From: Brenneria corticis
Lineage (GTDB): Bacteria; Pseudomonadota; Gammaproteobacteria; Enterobacterales; Enterobacteriaceae
Reading direction: 5' to 3'
Length of the DNA stretch: 64,000 bases
NCBI RefSeq assembly: GCF_003115855.1
Contig: NZ_KZ819079.1
Span: forward strand, 62,001-126,000
Positions 53,670 through 61,998 of this stretch are shown here, in pieces; the stretch's first letter is position 1; every line of letters begins with the position of its first letter. Position numbers and translations under genes: made by a program. The notes under the pieces are model-generated. The model saw only the letters and a list, made by a program, of their open reading frames with translations. It did no database searches and had not been told where the DNA came from.

Positions 53670-53968
53670 ATGTCTATCTTTACGGCGAACTTATCGGCCG
53701 GTTAACTCAGGATCATAAAGGCTATCTGTTCGAATACCGAGAAAATTACCTCGGCCCGCCCTTATCCCTGAGCTTGCCGGTCAAAACCGGCCGGTTCCGC
53801 AGCGAAACGCTGCATCCGTACTTTGCCTCGCTGGCTCCCGAGGGTTGGCTAAGAAAACGATACAGCCAGCTGCAGCAACTGGACGAGCGGGACCTGTTTG
53901 GCATCCTCATCCAAAACGGGAAGAACCTTATCGGGGCCGTACAACTGATGACAGAGAACGACGAATGA
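53654..53968 (+). CDS. hipS: HipS, small antitoxin matching the HipA N-subdomain
   Basis: This 104-residue protein begins at a GTG (53654) inside the end of hipB. It corresponds only to the N-terminal subdomain of HipA kinases (VNVYLYGELIGRLTQD, LSLSLPVKTGRF, FASLAPEGWLRKRY). In the E. coli O127 HipBST system the equivalent separate protein HipS is the antitoxin that neutralises HipT. It overlaps hipT as ATGA at 53965-53968, so the split is a genuine three-gene organisation and not a frameshift. Confidence 0.88.
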   Translation: MRRRVNVYLYGELIGRLTQDHKGYLFEYRENYLGPPLSLSLPVKTGRFRSETLHPYFASLAPEGWLRKRYSQLQQLDERDLFGILIQNGKNLIGAVQLMTENDE

Positions 53969-55008
53969 CTAAATGCCGGATACTAATGACCCCGTTAACC
54001 CTCGATAACCAAGTCGTCACGGGTTACACCGGCAAAGGGCTGAAAACGCTGACAGGCTCCGTTCGGGTCAACCCATGCCTGAGTTTCACCCGCAGGCAGT
54101 TTGTCCACGACCTGCCGAAAGCGCAAAAGGGCATGAGCATTTCAGGCTATCAACCCAAGCTCCAGATGATATTGAGTAACCGGGAATTCGCGGTCATTGA
54201 ACACCTGGGTGATTACATCCTTAAACCCTCGCCTGACGAATTTCCCTACCTGGCCGAGAACGAACACGCCACCATGACGGTTATGGCTCGTCTGGGCTTT
54301 GAAGTCCCTCCGCATGGGCTGCTGAGTTTTAAACCAGAACAGCCCGATGACAAACCGGAGTTCGCTTTTGTCATCAGGCGGTTTGACCGCGATGTGAAAA
54401 CCGGCGCGCCCATCCACCAGGAACAACTGGATGGCGGCATGGGAATCAGGGAGAAGTACGGCAAGATCAAGGCAGACGGCAAGCAATACGTCAGTTACGA
54501 GCGGATCGCCCGGTTTCTGATTGAACAGGTTAACGACAACCTTAAGTTCAGGATCGATCTGTTCCGTCGCATTGTTTACGCCTATCTGCTGGGCAATAAC
54601 GACATGCATCTGCGCAACTTTGCTTTGATTCACCCAAGTAGCGGCAAACCTGCCCTGGCCCCGATTTATGATTTTGTCTCTGTGGCGCCCTATAAGGCGT
54701 ATTTCACCTCCGGCTTCCTGGCATTGCCATTACTCGTAAGCGAGGAAGGCGAAAAGGCGCTCGCCCCCGGCCTTGCAACCCGCTACGGCGAGTATCTGGG
54801 GATGGACTTTCTGGCGTTTGGCCGAAGCATGGGTCTGAGTGAAAAGCTTATCAGAAATCTGCTCTTGGCGGCGTTACCCAAAGAAGCCGGGTTAGTGGAA
54901 GCAACCTACCGCGACTCCTTTATGTCGGCCGATGCTATTGAAGCCACGCTGCAATGTTACCGGCAACGGCTGAACCGAATTCAGGTGCTGGACGCCGAGC
55001 CCGTTTAG
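53965..55008 (+). CDS. hipT: HipT, serine/threonine kinase toxin of HipBST
   Basis: HipT is a HipA-like kinase lacking the N-subdomain; the E. coli O127 enzyme phosphorylates tryptophanyl-tRNA synthetase TrpS. The 347-residue protein has the Gly-loop QKGMSISGYQPKLQM with the two regulatory serines S58 and S60 (SIS), FVIRRFDRD, the catalytic loop LLGNNDMHLRNFAL (D213) and the metal motif PIYDFVS (D236). All kinase motifs look intact, so the toxin should be active. The ATG at 53965 overlaps the hipS stop. Confidence 0.9.
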   Translation: MTKCRILMTPLTLDNQVVTGYTGKGLKTLTGSVRVNPCLSFTRRQFVHDLPKAQKGMSISGYQPKLQMILSNREFAVIEHLGDYILKPSPDEFPYLAENEHATMTVMARLGFEVPPHGLLSFKPEQPDDKPEFAFVIRRFDRDVKTGAPIHQEQLDGGMGIREKYGKIKADGKQYVSYERIARFLIEQVNDNLKFRIDLFRRIVYAYLLGNNDMHLRNFALIHPSSGKPALAPIYDFVSVAPYKAYFTSGFLALPLLVSEEGEKALAPGLATRYGEYLGMDFLAFGRSMGLSEKLIRNLLLAALPKEAGLVEATYRDSFMSADAIEATLQCYRQRLNRIQVLDAEPV

Positions 55009-55024
55009 GCGCCTTTGAAAAAAG

Positions 55025-55057
55025 AAAAACACCCCGGTCGAATGACGAGGTGCTTTT
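55025..55057. terminator. Bidirectional terminator between hipT and the MFS gene
   Basis: CACCCCG (55030-55036) pairs with CGAGGTG (55046-55052) with one mismatch. It is flanked by AAAAA on the left and CTTTT on the right, suiting both convergent transcripts. Confidence 0.7.
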
Positions 55058-55101
55058 CCCTGGTATTGACGCCATTATTACTCGAGGTTATTTTTCCATC
55101 G

Positions 55102-56451
55102 CTATGCTTTTTGCGTGCGGTTCAGCGGGACTTTATCTCCACGATCTTCCTGCTTGCCAATTCCCAGACGATACACGGCCAGGATCATCAGCGCCCCGAC
55201 AAAGGCAATCCCTCCCAGCAGATATAATCCGGCGACGTCGTTGTTAAATGCGGATTCGGCCCAAACACGGATGTTTGGCGCAACAAACCCTCCCAGATTT
55301 GCCAGCGAGTTAATCAAAGCAATACCTGATGCCGCTGCCGCTCCGCCCAAATAGCCGGTAGGGAATGTCCAGAAGATAGGCTGCACGGCCAGTAATCCGG
55401 CACAGCCAATGCACAATGCGATAAAGGCGACCAGCGGCGTCCCGGCCAGCAGGCCCGAACCCGCCACCCCTGCCGCACCGGCAACCAGCGTCAGCGAAGC
55501 CACCCAACGCCGCTCACGGATAACGGTCGAGAAATGGGGAATGTAATAGGCTGCCAATAACGCGCATAGCCACGGGATCCCGGTAACCACCCCTACCCAG
55601 AACCCTACTTTGGTGCCCATGATGTGAGCAACCTGGGTCGGCAGGAAGAAAGCGATGCCGTAGGAGCCAACCTGGATGGTAAATGCGATCAGACACAGGA
55701 AAATCACTTTTGGATCAAGCAGTGCCTGCAGAATGCCTTTCGGACCGTGATTTACTTTTTCATTTTCTTCCGTCGCCATGGTTTCACACAGCACATCGCG
55801 CTCTTGCGGTGTCAGCCAGGTACAACGTTCGTCTGACGGACGATCGTCCAGATAAAAGTAAGCCCAGATCCCCACTAGAATGGTTAACAGACCAGTGACC
55901 AGGAACATAATTTGCCAACCGTGTAAACCAAAGGCGCCGTGCATCGCCAGCAAACCGCCGGATAACGGACCGCCAAGAATAAATGCCAGCGGCGGTCCGA
56001 ACCAGAAGAAACCGGCGACTTTTGCGCGAACCGTAATCGGAAACCAGAAAGTCAGGTAGAGCATTACGCCCGGCATAAATCCGGCTTCACATGCGCCCAA
56101 CAGAAAACGCAGAACATAGAAGGAAAGTTCAGAGTTAACAAACATCATCAACGCCGAAATCGCGCCCCAGGTCACCATAATACGAGCCAGCCAAATACGA
56201 GCGCCATATTTAAACATAAAAATATTACTCGGCACTTCGAATATAGCGTAGCCAATAAAGAATATACCGGCGCCAAATGCGTAAGCGGCGGTACTTAATC
56301 CGGTATCAATCTGAAAAGTCTCTTTCGCAAAACCGATATTAGCCCTGTCGAGATAAGCCAGAATATACATTAAGGCCAGAAAAGGTAATAATCTTCTGAC
56401 GGACTTTTTTATTGCCAACGATAATATTTCTCTTTTATCGTGCGGTAACAT
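55102..56451 (-). CDS. MFS transporter, ACS family (L-rhamnonate transporter RhmT/phthalate-permease-like)
   Basis: The 449-residue carrier has 12 spans and features of the anion:cation symporter family: YLDRANIGFAKETFQ in TM1-2, FLLGACEAGFMPGVMLYLTFWFP (TM4-5), and a central loop rich in Asp/Glu. It resembles E. coli YfaV (RhmT). AGGAG lies 7 bases before the ATG. It is downstream of the L-fuconate dehydratase gene on the same strand (85 bases), so uptake of L-fuconate, L-galactonate or a related aldonate is likely. It is not the LgoT-type carrier of E. coli. Confidence 0.88.
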   Translation of the reverse strand: MLPHDKREILSLAIKKSVRRLLPFLALMYILAYLDRANIGFAKETFQIDTGLSTAAYAFGAGIFFIGYAIFEVPSNIFMFKYGARIWLARIMVTWGAISALMMFVNSELSFYVLRFLLGACEAGFMPGVMLYLTFWFPITVRAKVAGFFWFGPPLAFILGGPLSGGLLAMHGAFGLHGWQIMFLVTGLLTILVGIWAYFYLDDRPSDERCTWLTPQERDVLCETMATEENEKVNHGPKGILQALLDPKVIFLCLIAFTIQVGSYGIAFFLPTQVAHIMGTKVGFWVGVVTGIPWLCALLAAYYIPHFSTVIRERRWVASLTLVAGAAGVAGSGLLAGTPLVAFIALCIGCAGLLAVQPIFWTFPTGYLGGAAAASGIALINSLANLGGFVAPNIRVWAESAFNNDVAGLYLLGGIAFVGALMILAVYRLGIGKQEDRGDKVPLNRTQKA

Positions 56452-56536
56452 TTGCCCACTCCTCTGTTATTTTTATGATGGTAGAAACAATAAGCTCATA
56501 AAATACAACTGATTGTTATTTATTAGTTTTATTGTT

Positions 56537-57844
56537 TTACTCACGCCATTCCGTACCATTGGGATATTCGAACTGCGCTACAGATGTCTCTTTCATGGTT
56601 ACGCCGTATCCCGGCATTTCCGGCGGCATATAACGGCCGCGTTTGATATGAATTGGCTCCAGGAAGTTTTCATGCAAATGATCAACATATTCCAGCACGC
56701 GTTTATCCAATGATGCCGACACCGCGATATAATCAAATAAAACAATATTCTGTGAATATTGACACAGGCCGACACCGCCACCGTGCGGACATACAGGTAC
56801 ATTATATTTTGCGGCCATCAGCACTACGGCCAGCACTTCATTCAACCCGCCAAGCCGGGCAGGATCCAATTGACAAAAGTCAATGCTCCCAGCCTGGAAC
56901 ATTTGTTTAAACATGACTCTATTATGGGCATGTTCGCCGGTGGCGACGCCAATAGGCGCAATACGCTGGCGAATTGCCGCGTGACCTAAAATGTCGTCCG
57001 GACTGGTAGGTTCTTCAATCCACCAGGGATCGAATTTCGCCAGACGACGCATATTTTCCACCGCCTGATCGACGCTCCAGATCTGGTTGGCATCCATCAT
57101 CAGCTTATAGTCCCAGCCCAGTTCTTCGCGCAAAATTGTCGCTCGTCGAATATCCTGCTCAATATCCGCGCCCACTTTCTGCTTAAGGTGGGTCCAACCG
57201 TCGGCGACCGCCTGGCGAGCCAGCATACGCATTTTTTCTTCGGAATAACCCAGCCACCCCGCGGCGGTGGTGTAACCGGGGAAACCGTCGAGCTGCATTT
57301 CTTCCTCACGTTGCGCCTTCGTCGTCGACACTTTACGCAACATGGCGATCGCTTCTTCCGGAGTCAGCACATCGGTCAGATAGGTGAAATCAACGCAGTT
57401 AACCAACTCTTCCGGCGACATATCCACCAGCAATTTCCAGACGGGCTTACCCTCTTTTTTCGCCCACAGATCCCAGATGGCGTTGATAATTGCCGCTGTT
57501 GCGAGGTGGATCACCCCTTTTTCCGGTCCAACCCAGCGTAACTGGCAATCACCCGCTACCAGCTCATGCCAGTAGCAGCCAAAATTAGCGGTAATATCTT
57601 CCAGATAGCGCCCCTGAACAAACAGCGTGGACAATGATTTGACTGCCTCGACGCACAGCTCATTACCTCGCCCGATAGTAAAAGTCAGGCCATTACCCAC
57701 CAGCCCATCGTCCGAGTCGGTCCGCAACGTCACATAGGTGGCGGAGTAGTCAGAAATGGCATTCATCGCATCGGAACCGTCCAGATTTCTTGAAGTTGGA
57801 AAACGAATATCTTTCACTTCAATTTCAATTATTTTACTTTTCAT
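56537..57844 (-). CDS. L-fuconate dehydratase (enolase superfamily, mandelate racemase subgroup)
   Basis: The 435-residue protein begins with the family pattern VKDIRFPTSRNLDGSDAMN, where L-fuconate dehydratases are most conserved. The enolase-superfamily active site is visible: KQKVG with the catalytic Lys, metal ligands in LMMDANQ, WWIEEPT and GEHAHN, and the His-bearing CPHGGGVGLCQ. It would dehydrate L-fuconate (6-deoxy-L-galactonate) to 2-keto-3-deoxy-L-fuconate and might accept L-galactonate, which has the same stereochemistry. GAGG lies 7 bases before the ATG. Confidence 0.92.
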   Translation of the reverse strand: MKSKIIEIEVKDIRFPTSRNLDGSDAMNAISDYSATYVTLRTDSDDGLVGNGLTFTIGRGNELCVEAVKSLSTLFVQGRYLEDITANFGCYWHELVAGDCQLRWVGPEKGVIHLATAAIINAIWDLWAKKEGKPVWKLLVDMSPEELVNCVDFTYLTDVLTPEEAIAMLRKVSTTKAQREEEMQLDGFPGYTTAAGWLGYSEEKMRMLARQAVADGWTHLKQKVGADIEQDIRRATILREELGWDYKLMMDANQIWSVDQAVENMRRLAKFDPWWIEEPTSPDDILGHAAIRQRIAPIGVATGEHAHNRVMFKQMFQAGSIDFCQLDPARLGGLNEVLAVVLMAAKYNVPVCPHGGGVGLCQYSQNIVLFDYIAVSASLDKRVLEYVDHLHENFLEPIHIKRGRYMPPEMPGYGVTMKETSVAQFEYPNGTEWRE

Positions 57845-58389
57845 TTTTTTCCTCGGATAAAAAATTGATAAAATTCAGCTTACCAATAACATTACTGCTC
57901 TATTAATACCGACCTCACGTCAACCTTGGCATATCAGTTGATTTATCACTGACATCTTCTTGATATTCACCGAGTAACCTGCAACGCTCGATAAGATAAA
58001 GGCCATTATTTATTGAATTCCCTGGTGACTCATCACAATATGTCAATTTTTATAAAAAATATTGATTTTTGATGGCGGATTTTTTAATTTCAAAAAAAAC
58101 ACAATGACGCACCATACATTTATTCACATGGTTGAAAACGCTCATCCTGATTACTGACTTTATCGCCCTGATAATTTTCATTCGGAAAGATACCGTTACG
58201 CCATTCGCCTTCGCCCTCCTGCTAAATTTTAATTTTATCGCCGACCTGATATATTTCGTTTGAGAATAGGTGGGTAATTATCAGCACCGAGCTTTTTGTG
58301 ATAGATTCGTGCGTTATTTAATATTTTTCTGTTTTTAATCTGCTTTTAACATGATTTTTATCTGCTTTTAATCCAGGTGGATTTTTCAG
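57845..58389. other. AT-rich region upstream of the L-fuconate dehydratase gene
   Basis: This 545-base interval carries the promoter for the dehydratase-MFS pair and the 3' end of lgoR. No gene was found. Near lgoR a 12-base direct repeat ATCTGCTTTTAA occurs at 58338-58349 and 58360-58371, exactly 22 bases apart. GTGA-CTCA-TCAC (near 58023-58034) is a short dyad. Their roles are unknown. Confidence 0.5.
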
Positions 58390-59298
58390 CTAATCAGCGT
58401 ACTGACTGATGGAATACAGCATTGATTGCTTGGCGGTATCCAGGTGCCGGCGCATTTCGCGCATGGCGTTGAGGTCGTTGCGGCAAATCAGCGCGCTGAG
58501 GATCGCCATATGTTCATCCGTTGCGATGATATTTCGTTGTTTCAAGTCTCTCTCATCCCATTGATAATGAAAGTGAAAAACAACGGAGATAATCTCAAGC
58601 GACTGATTGAAAAACGGATTATTGGCCGCTGACAAAATCAAGGTATGAAAGTCCCGATCGAGTTGGGAGAACATACGGTAGTTGTCGCCGATGGTTTCCC
58701 GCAGTTGGCGGTGCCGGTCGAGCAACTCCCTGGCTTGTAACCAGCGATCATCGTCAGGGGGCAAATTCATGAATTTATTAAGTGCATGAGTTTCAAGAAG
58801 TTCTCTTAGTTCAAACAGCTTTTCAGCATATTCCTTATCAAACTTTTTCATTTGCCATTGCCCGCGGCTGATATTTTCGATCAGGTTATATCGGCAAAAA
58901 CGCAATAAAAACTCGCGTACCACTATCGGGCTGACCATCACTTCCCGGGCCAGTTGCAACTCGGAAAACGTATCGCCCGGACGCAATTTCCGTTGATTAA
59001 TCATATGGAAAAACGCCCGTTCAAAGGTATCCGTCTGCACTTCAACCGGTTGGCTGACGCTGTCAAAACCATCGCTCTCATCGGGCTCACGCACAATGAG
59101 GTAATGGCCATTGACTTTTTCCAGCACGCCCCGTTGGTGCAAATAATAAAGCGTGTGATTCACCGTCGTCCGACTGATGTTATACAACTCCGCCAAAGCC
59201 GCCTGTGAGGGAAGTGGTGAAAGGATATGCCCCTTTCTGATGCCATCGATCATCTGATTGATCACGTTATGGCGAAGGTTTTGTGTTCTGCTCATCAT
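58390..59298 (-). CDS. lgoR: LgoR-like GntR/FCD regulator with two winged-helix segments
   Basis: The 302-residue regulator resembles E. coli LgoR (YjjM), the activator of L-galactonate genes. It has a first GntR-type winged helix (LPSQAALAELYNISRTTVNHT, about 29-49) and a second GntR-like segment (LRPGDTFSELQLAREVMVSP, about 104-123). The FCD ligand domain follows, with metal-binding residues (FELRELLETHALNKF, LDRDFHTLI, TDEHMAIL). GGAAC lies just before the ATG pair at 59298/59295. It is divergent from lgoD. Confidence 0.86.
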   Translation of the reverse strand: MMSRTQNLRHNVINQMIDGIRKGHILSPLPSQAALAELYNISRTTVNHTLYYLHQRGVLEKVNGHYLIVREPDESDGFDSVSQPVEVQTDTFERAFFHMINQRKLRPGDTFSELQLAREVMVSPIVVREFLLRFCRYNLIENISRGQWQMKKFDKEYAEKLFELRELLETHALNKFMNLPPDDDRWLQARELLDRHRQLRETIGDNYRMFSQLDRDFHTLILSAANNPFFNQSLEIISVVFHFHYQWDERDLKQRNIIATDEHMAILSALICRNDLNAMREMRRHLDTAKQSMLYSISQYAD

Positions 59299-59437
59299 CG
59301 TTCCTTTTGGTTTTTTATTTATTTAAAACTAATTTAAAGCTGAATATTAAGATTTAAATCACAAATAACCACAATGACACATCCGAAAATGGTTTTTTTA
59401 TTTAATAACAGATCCCACTTATTATGAGGACGCTGTT
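59299..59437. promoter_or_regulatory. lgoR-lgoD divergent promoter with a CRP-like palindrome
   Basis: TAAGA-TTTAAA-TCACA at 59348-59363 fits CRP at eight of ten positions. Its core GATTTAAATC is a perfect palindrome shared with the site at 51111-51126. A -10-like TTTAAT at about 59401 would put the activator near -58. No UxuR/ExuR-type TTGGTATACCAA was found. Confidence 0.5.
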
Positions 59438-60469
59438 ATGGAAAATATAAAAACCATGAAGACGCTGGTTTGTGAGAAACCCACCGCGCTAGTTTACCAA
59501 CAACGAGAACGGCCGACGCCCAAAGACAACGAGGCGTTAATTAAAATTTTAAACGTGGGTATTTGCGGTACCGATATTCATGCCTGGGCCGGTAATCAAC
59601 CTTTTTTCAGTTACCCACGCGTACTGGGCCATGAAATTTGCGGTGAAATCGTTGCGCTGGGAAATAATGCTCACAATATACTCATCGGTCAACGGGTTGC
59701 CGTTATTCCGTATGTCGCTTGCCATCATTGTCATTCCTGTCTGAGCGGTAAAACCAACTGCTGTGAAAATATATCGGTGATCGGCGTTCATCAGGACGGC
59801 GGATTCGGTGAATATCTGAACGTACCGCTCGGCAATTTATTGATTGTCGATGATGTGGACCCCGTGTCGGCCGCATTGATCGAGCCTTTTGCCATCAGCG
59901 CTCACGCCGTGCGTCGCGCGGCGTTACAGGCTGGCGAACATGTGCTGGTGGTGGGCGCGGGGCCGATAGGTTTGGGGGTGGCGGCCATTGCCAAAGCCGA
60001 TGGCGCGCAGGTGGTGATGGCCGACACCAGCGCCGAACGCCGTCAACATGTGGAAAAGAAACTGGATATCGCCACGCTCGATCCCTCCGCTGACGGATTC
60101 GAAAAGGCGTTGCGCCAACAGTTCTCAGGCATGTTGCCGGTGAAAGTCATTGATGCCACCGGCAATCAATCAGCCATGAACAACACCGTTAATCTTATCC
60201 GTCACGGCGGCAGCATCGTATTTGTCGGGCTGTTTAAAGGCGAACTCAGCTTTGCCGACCCGGATTTTCACAAAAAAGAAACCACCATGATGGGCAGCCG
60301 TAACGCCACTCACGAGGACTTCGCCAAAGTCGGTCAATTAATGGCGGCGGGCAAACTGTCCGCCGACATGATGCTCACTCACCATTTTGACTTCAATACG
60401 CTGGCCAACGTGTATGAAACGGACGTGGTGAAAAACAACGGGCTAATCAAAGGCGTGATCCATTTCTGA
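59438..60469 (+). CDS. lgoD: LgoD, L-galactonate-5-dehydrogenase (zinc alcohol dehydrogenase family)
   Basis: LgoD (YjjN) oxidises L-galactonate to D-tagaturonate with NAD. The 343-residue protein matches E. coli LgoD over its length. It has the catalytic zinc site GICGTDIHAWAGNQPFFSYP and VLGHEICGEI, the structural zinc cysteines CHHCHSCLSGKTNC (about 92-107), and the NAD motif VVGAGPIGLGVAAI (about 170). GAGG stands 8 bases before the ATG. It begins a plus-strand run lgoD-uxaB-uxaA, with 69- and 8-base gaps. Confidence 0.93.
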   Translation: MENIKTMKTLVCEKPTALVYQQRERPTPKDNEALIKILNVGICGTDIHAWAGNQPFFSYPRVLGHEICGEIVALGNNAHNILIGQRVAVIPYVACHHCHSCLSGKTNCCENISVIGVHQDGGFGEYLNVPLGNLLIVDDVDPVSAALIEPFAISAHAVRRAALQAGEHVLVVGAGPIGLGVAAIAKADGAQVVMADTSAERRQHVEKKLDIATLDPSADGFEKALRQQFSGMLPVKVIDATGNQSAMNNTVNLIRHGGSIVFVGLFKGELSFADPDFHKKETTMMGSRNATHEDFAKVGQLMAAGKLSADMMLTHHFDFNTLANVYETDVVKNNGLIKGVIHF

Positions 60470-60538
60470 ATCACGCTGAGCGGAATAATACGCCGGAACT
60501 CCCTTCCGGCGAGTCGCCATAATTTTAAGGATATTGCT

Positions 60539-61990
60539 ATGTTAACGCTGAATCGCCGCGATTTTCCCGGGCGCCGTCACCCCGATAAAATCATCCAGTT
60601 TGGCGAAGGAAATTTTTTGCGCGCCTTTGTCGATTGGCAATTGGATTTATTGAATGAACATACCGGCCTTAACGCGGGTATCGTGGTTGTACGGCCGATT
60701 GACAGCGCCACCCCTCCCTCGCTGAATATTCAGGACGGCCTTTATACCACCCTTATTCGCGGTTTGAACGAACGGGGAGACAGCGTCAGCGACGCGCGAG
60801 TTATTCGTTCAGTTAACCGTGAAATCAATGTCTACCATCAGTTTGAGGAATATCTGGCTCTGGCGCATAACCCGGATATTCGCTGGGTATTCTCCAACAC
60901 CACCGAATCCGGTATTAGCTATCTTGCGCAGGATAGCGTTGACGCCGCCCCGCCCACCAGTTTCCCGGCTAAATTGACCCGCCTGATCTATGAGCGATTC
61001 CGCCATTTTGACGGCGCGCCAGACAAAGGCTGGGTATTTTTTCCCTGCGAGTTGATTGACTATAACGGCGAAGCGTTGCGGGAACTGGTGCTGCGCTATG
61101 CGCGGCAATGGCAATTGGGCGCGGCTTTCGAAACCTGGTTGACCGCGCATAATACGTTTTGCTCCACGCTGGTCGACCGTATCGTAACCGGCTATCCGCG
61201 GGATGAAGCGACGACGCTGGAGAACCGTCTGGGTTATCACGACGCCTTTCTTGATACCGCCGAGCATTTCTATCTGTTTGTGATCCAGGGACCGCAGTGG
61301 CTGGCGCAGGAACTCCACCTGGATGATTACCCGCTGAATATCCGTATCGTCGATGACATAAAACCGTACAAAGAACGCAAGGTGGCGATTTTGAACGGCG
61401 CGCATACTGCGCTGGTGCCGGTGGCCTTTCTGGCGGGACTCAATACCGTGGGCGAGGCGATGCACGACACGCAAATCAGTCAGTTTGTCGAACAGGCCAT
61501 CGCGCAGGAAATTATTCCGGTGCTCGATTTACCGTCAGAAGAGTTATACGCCTTTGCCCAGGCGGTATTGAATCGTTTTCGCAACCCGTTTATCCAACAT
61601 CAACTGCTATCCATTGCGCTGAATAGCATGACCAAATTCCGTACCCGCATTTTGCCGCAGCTGTTGGCTTATCAGCGGAAAACCGACCGGTTGCCGCCAC
61701 GGCTGACATTCGCTCTGTCTGCGCTACTGATGTTTTATCGAGGCAAGCGCCAGGAAACGTCTTATCCATTGCAGGACGACGCCCACTGGCTGGCCCGTTT
61801 TGCCTCAGGCTGGCAGGCTGTCGATGCCGGAACATTACCGCTTGGCGAACTGGTGCAAACCCTGTTGGCTGACAGCGACCATTGGGGGCTGGATTTAAAT
61901 ACGGTTCCGCAATTACCGCAAACGGTGACCCGTCAATTGCAGGACATCAAGAGCCTGGGAGTCCGCGCGGCGTTGTCTGTTTATCGTTAA
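60539..61990 (+). CDS. uxaB: UxaB, tagaturonate reductase (altronate oxidoreductase)
   Basis: UxaB reduces D-tagaturonate to D-altronate with NADH. The 483-residue long-chain mannitol-dehydrogenase-family protein starts LTLNRRDFPGRRHPDKIIQF and has the N-terminal nucleotide region FGEGNFLRAFVDWQLDLL, plus the family catalytic segment KERKVAILNGAHTALVPVAF (about 280, with the Lys and Asn-His). AAGGATA precedes the ATG. The stop is 8 bases from uxaA. Confidence 0.94.
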   Translation: MLTLNRRDFPGRRHPDKIIQFGEGNFLRAFVDWQLDLLNEHTGLNAGIVVVRPIDSATPPSLNIQDGLYTTLIRGLNERGDSVSDARVIRSVNREINVYHQFEEYLALAHNPDIRWVFSNTTESGISYLAQDSVDAAPPTSFPAKLTRLIYERFRHFDGAPDKGWVFFPCELIDYNGEALRELVLRYARQWQLGAAFETWLTAHNTFCSTLVDRIVTGYPRDEATTLENRLGYHDAFLDTAEHFYLFVIQGPQWLAQELHLDDYPLNIRIVDDIKPYKERKVAILNGAHTALVPVAFLAGLNTVGEAMHDTQISQFVEQAIAQEIIPVLDLPSEELYAFAQAVLNRFRNPFIQHQLLSIALNSMTKFRTRILPQLLAYQRKTDRLPPRLTFALSALLMFYRGKRQETSYPLQDDAHWLARFASGWQAVDAGTLPLGELVQTLLADSDHWGLDLNTVPQLPQTVTRQLQDIKSLGVRAALSVYR

Positions 61991-61998
61991 GGTTGCCT

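Noticed and set aside
53654..55008. Frameshifted single hipA gene
   Set aside because: hipS and hipT have separate starts with a clean ATGA overlap, their sizes match the known HipBST proteins, and no single-base change is needed to explain them.
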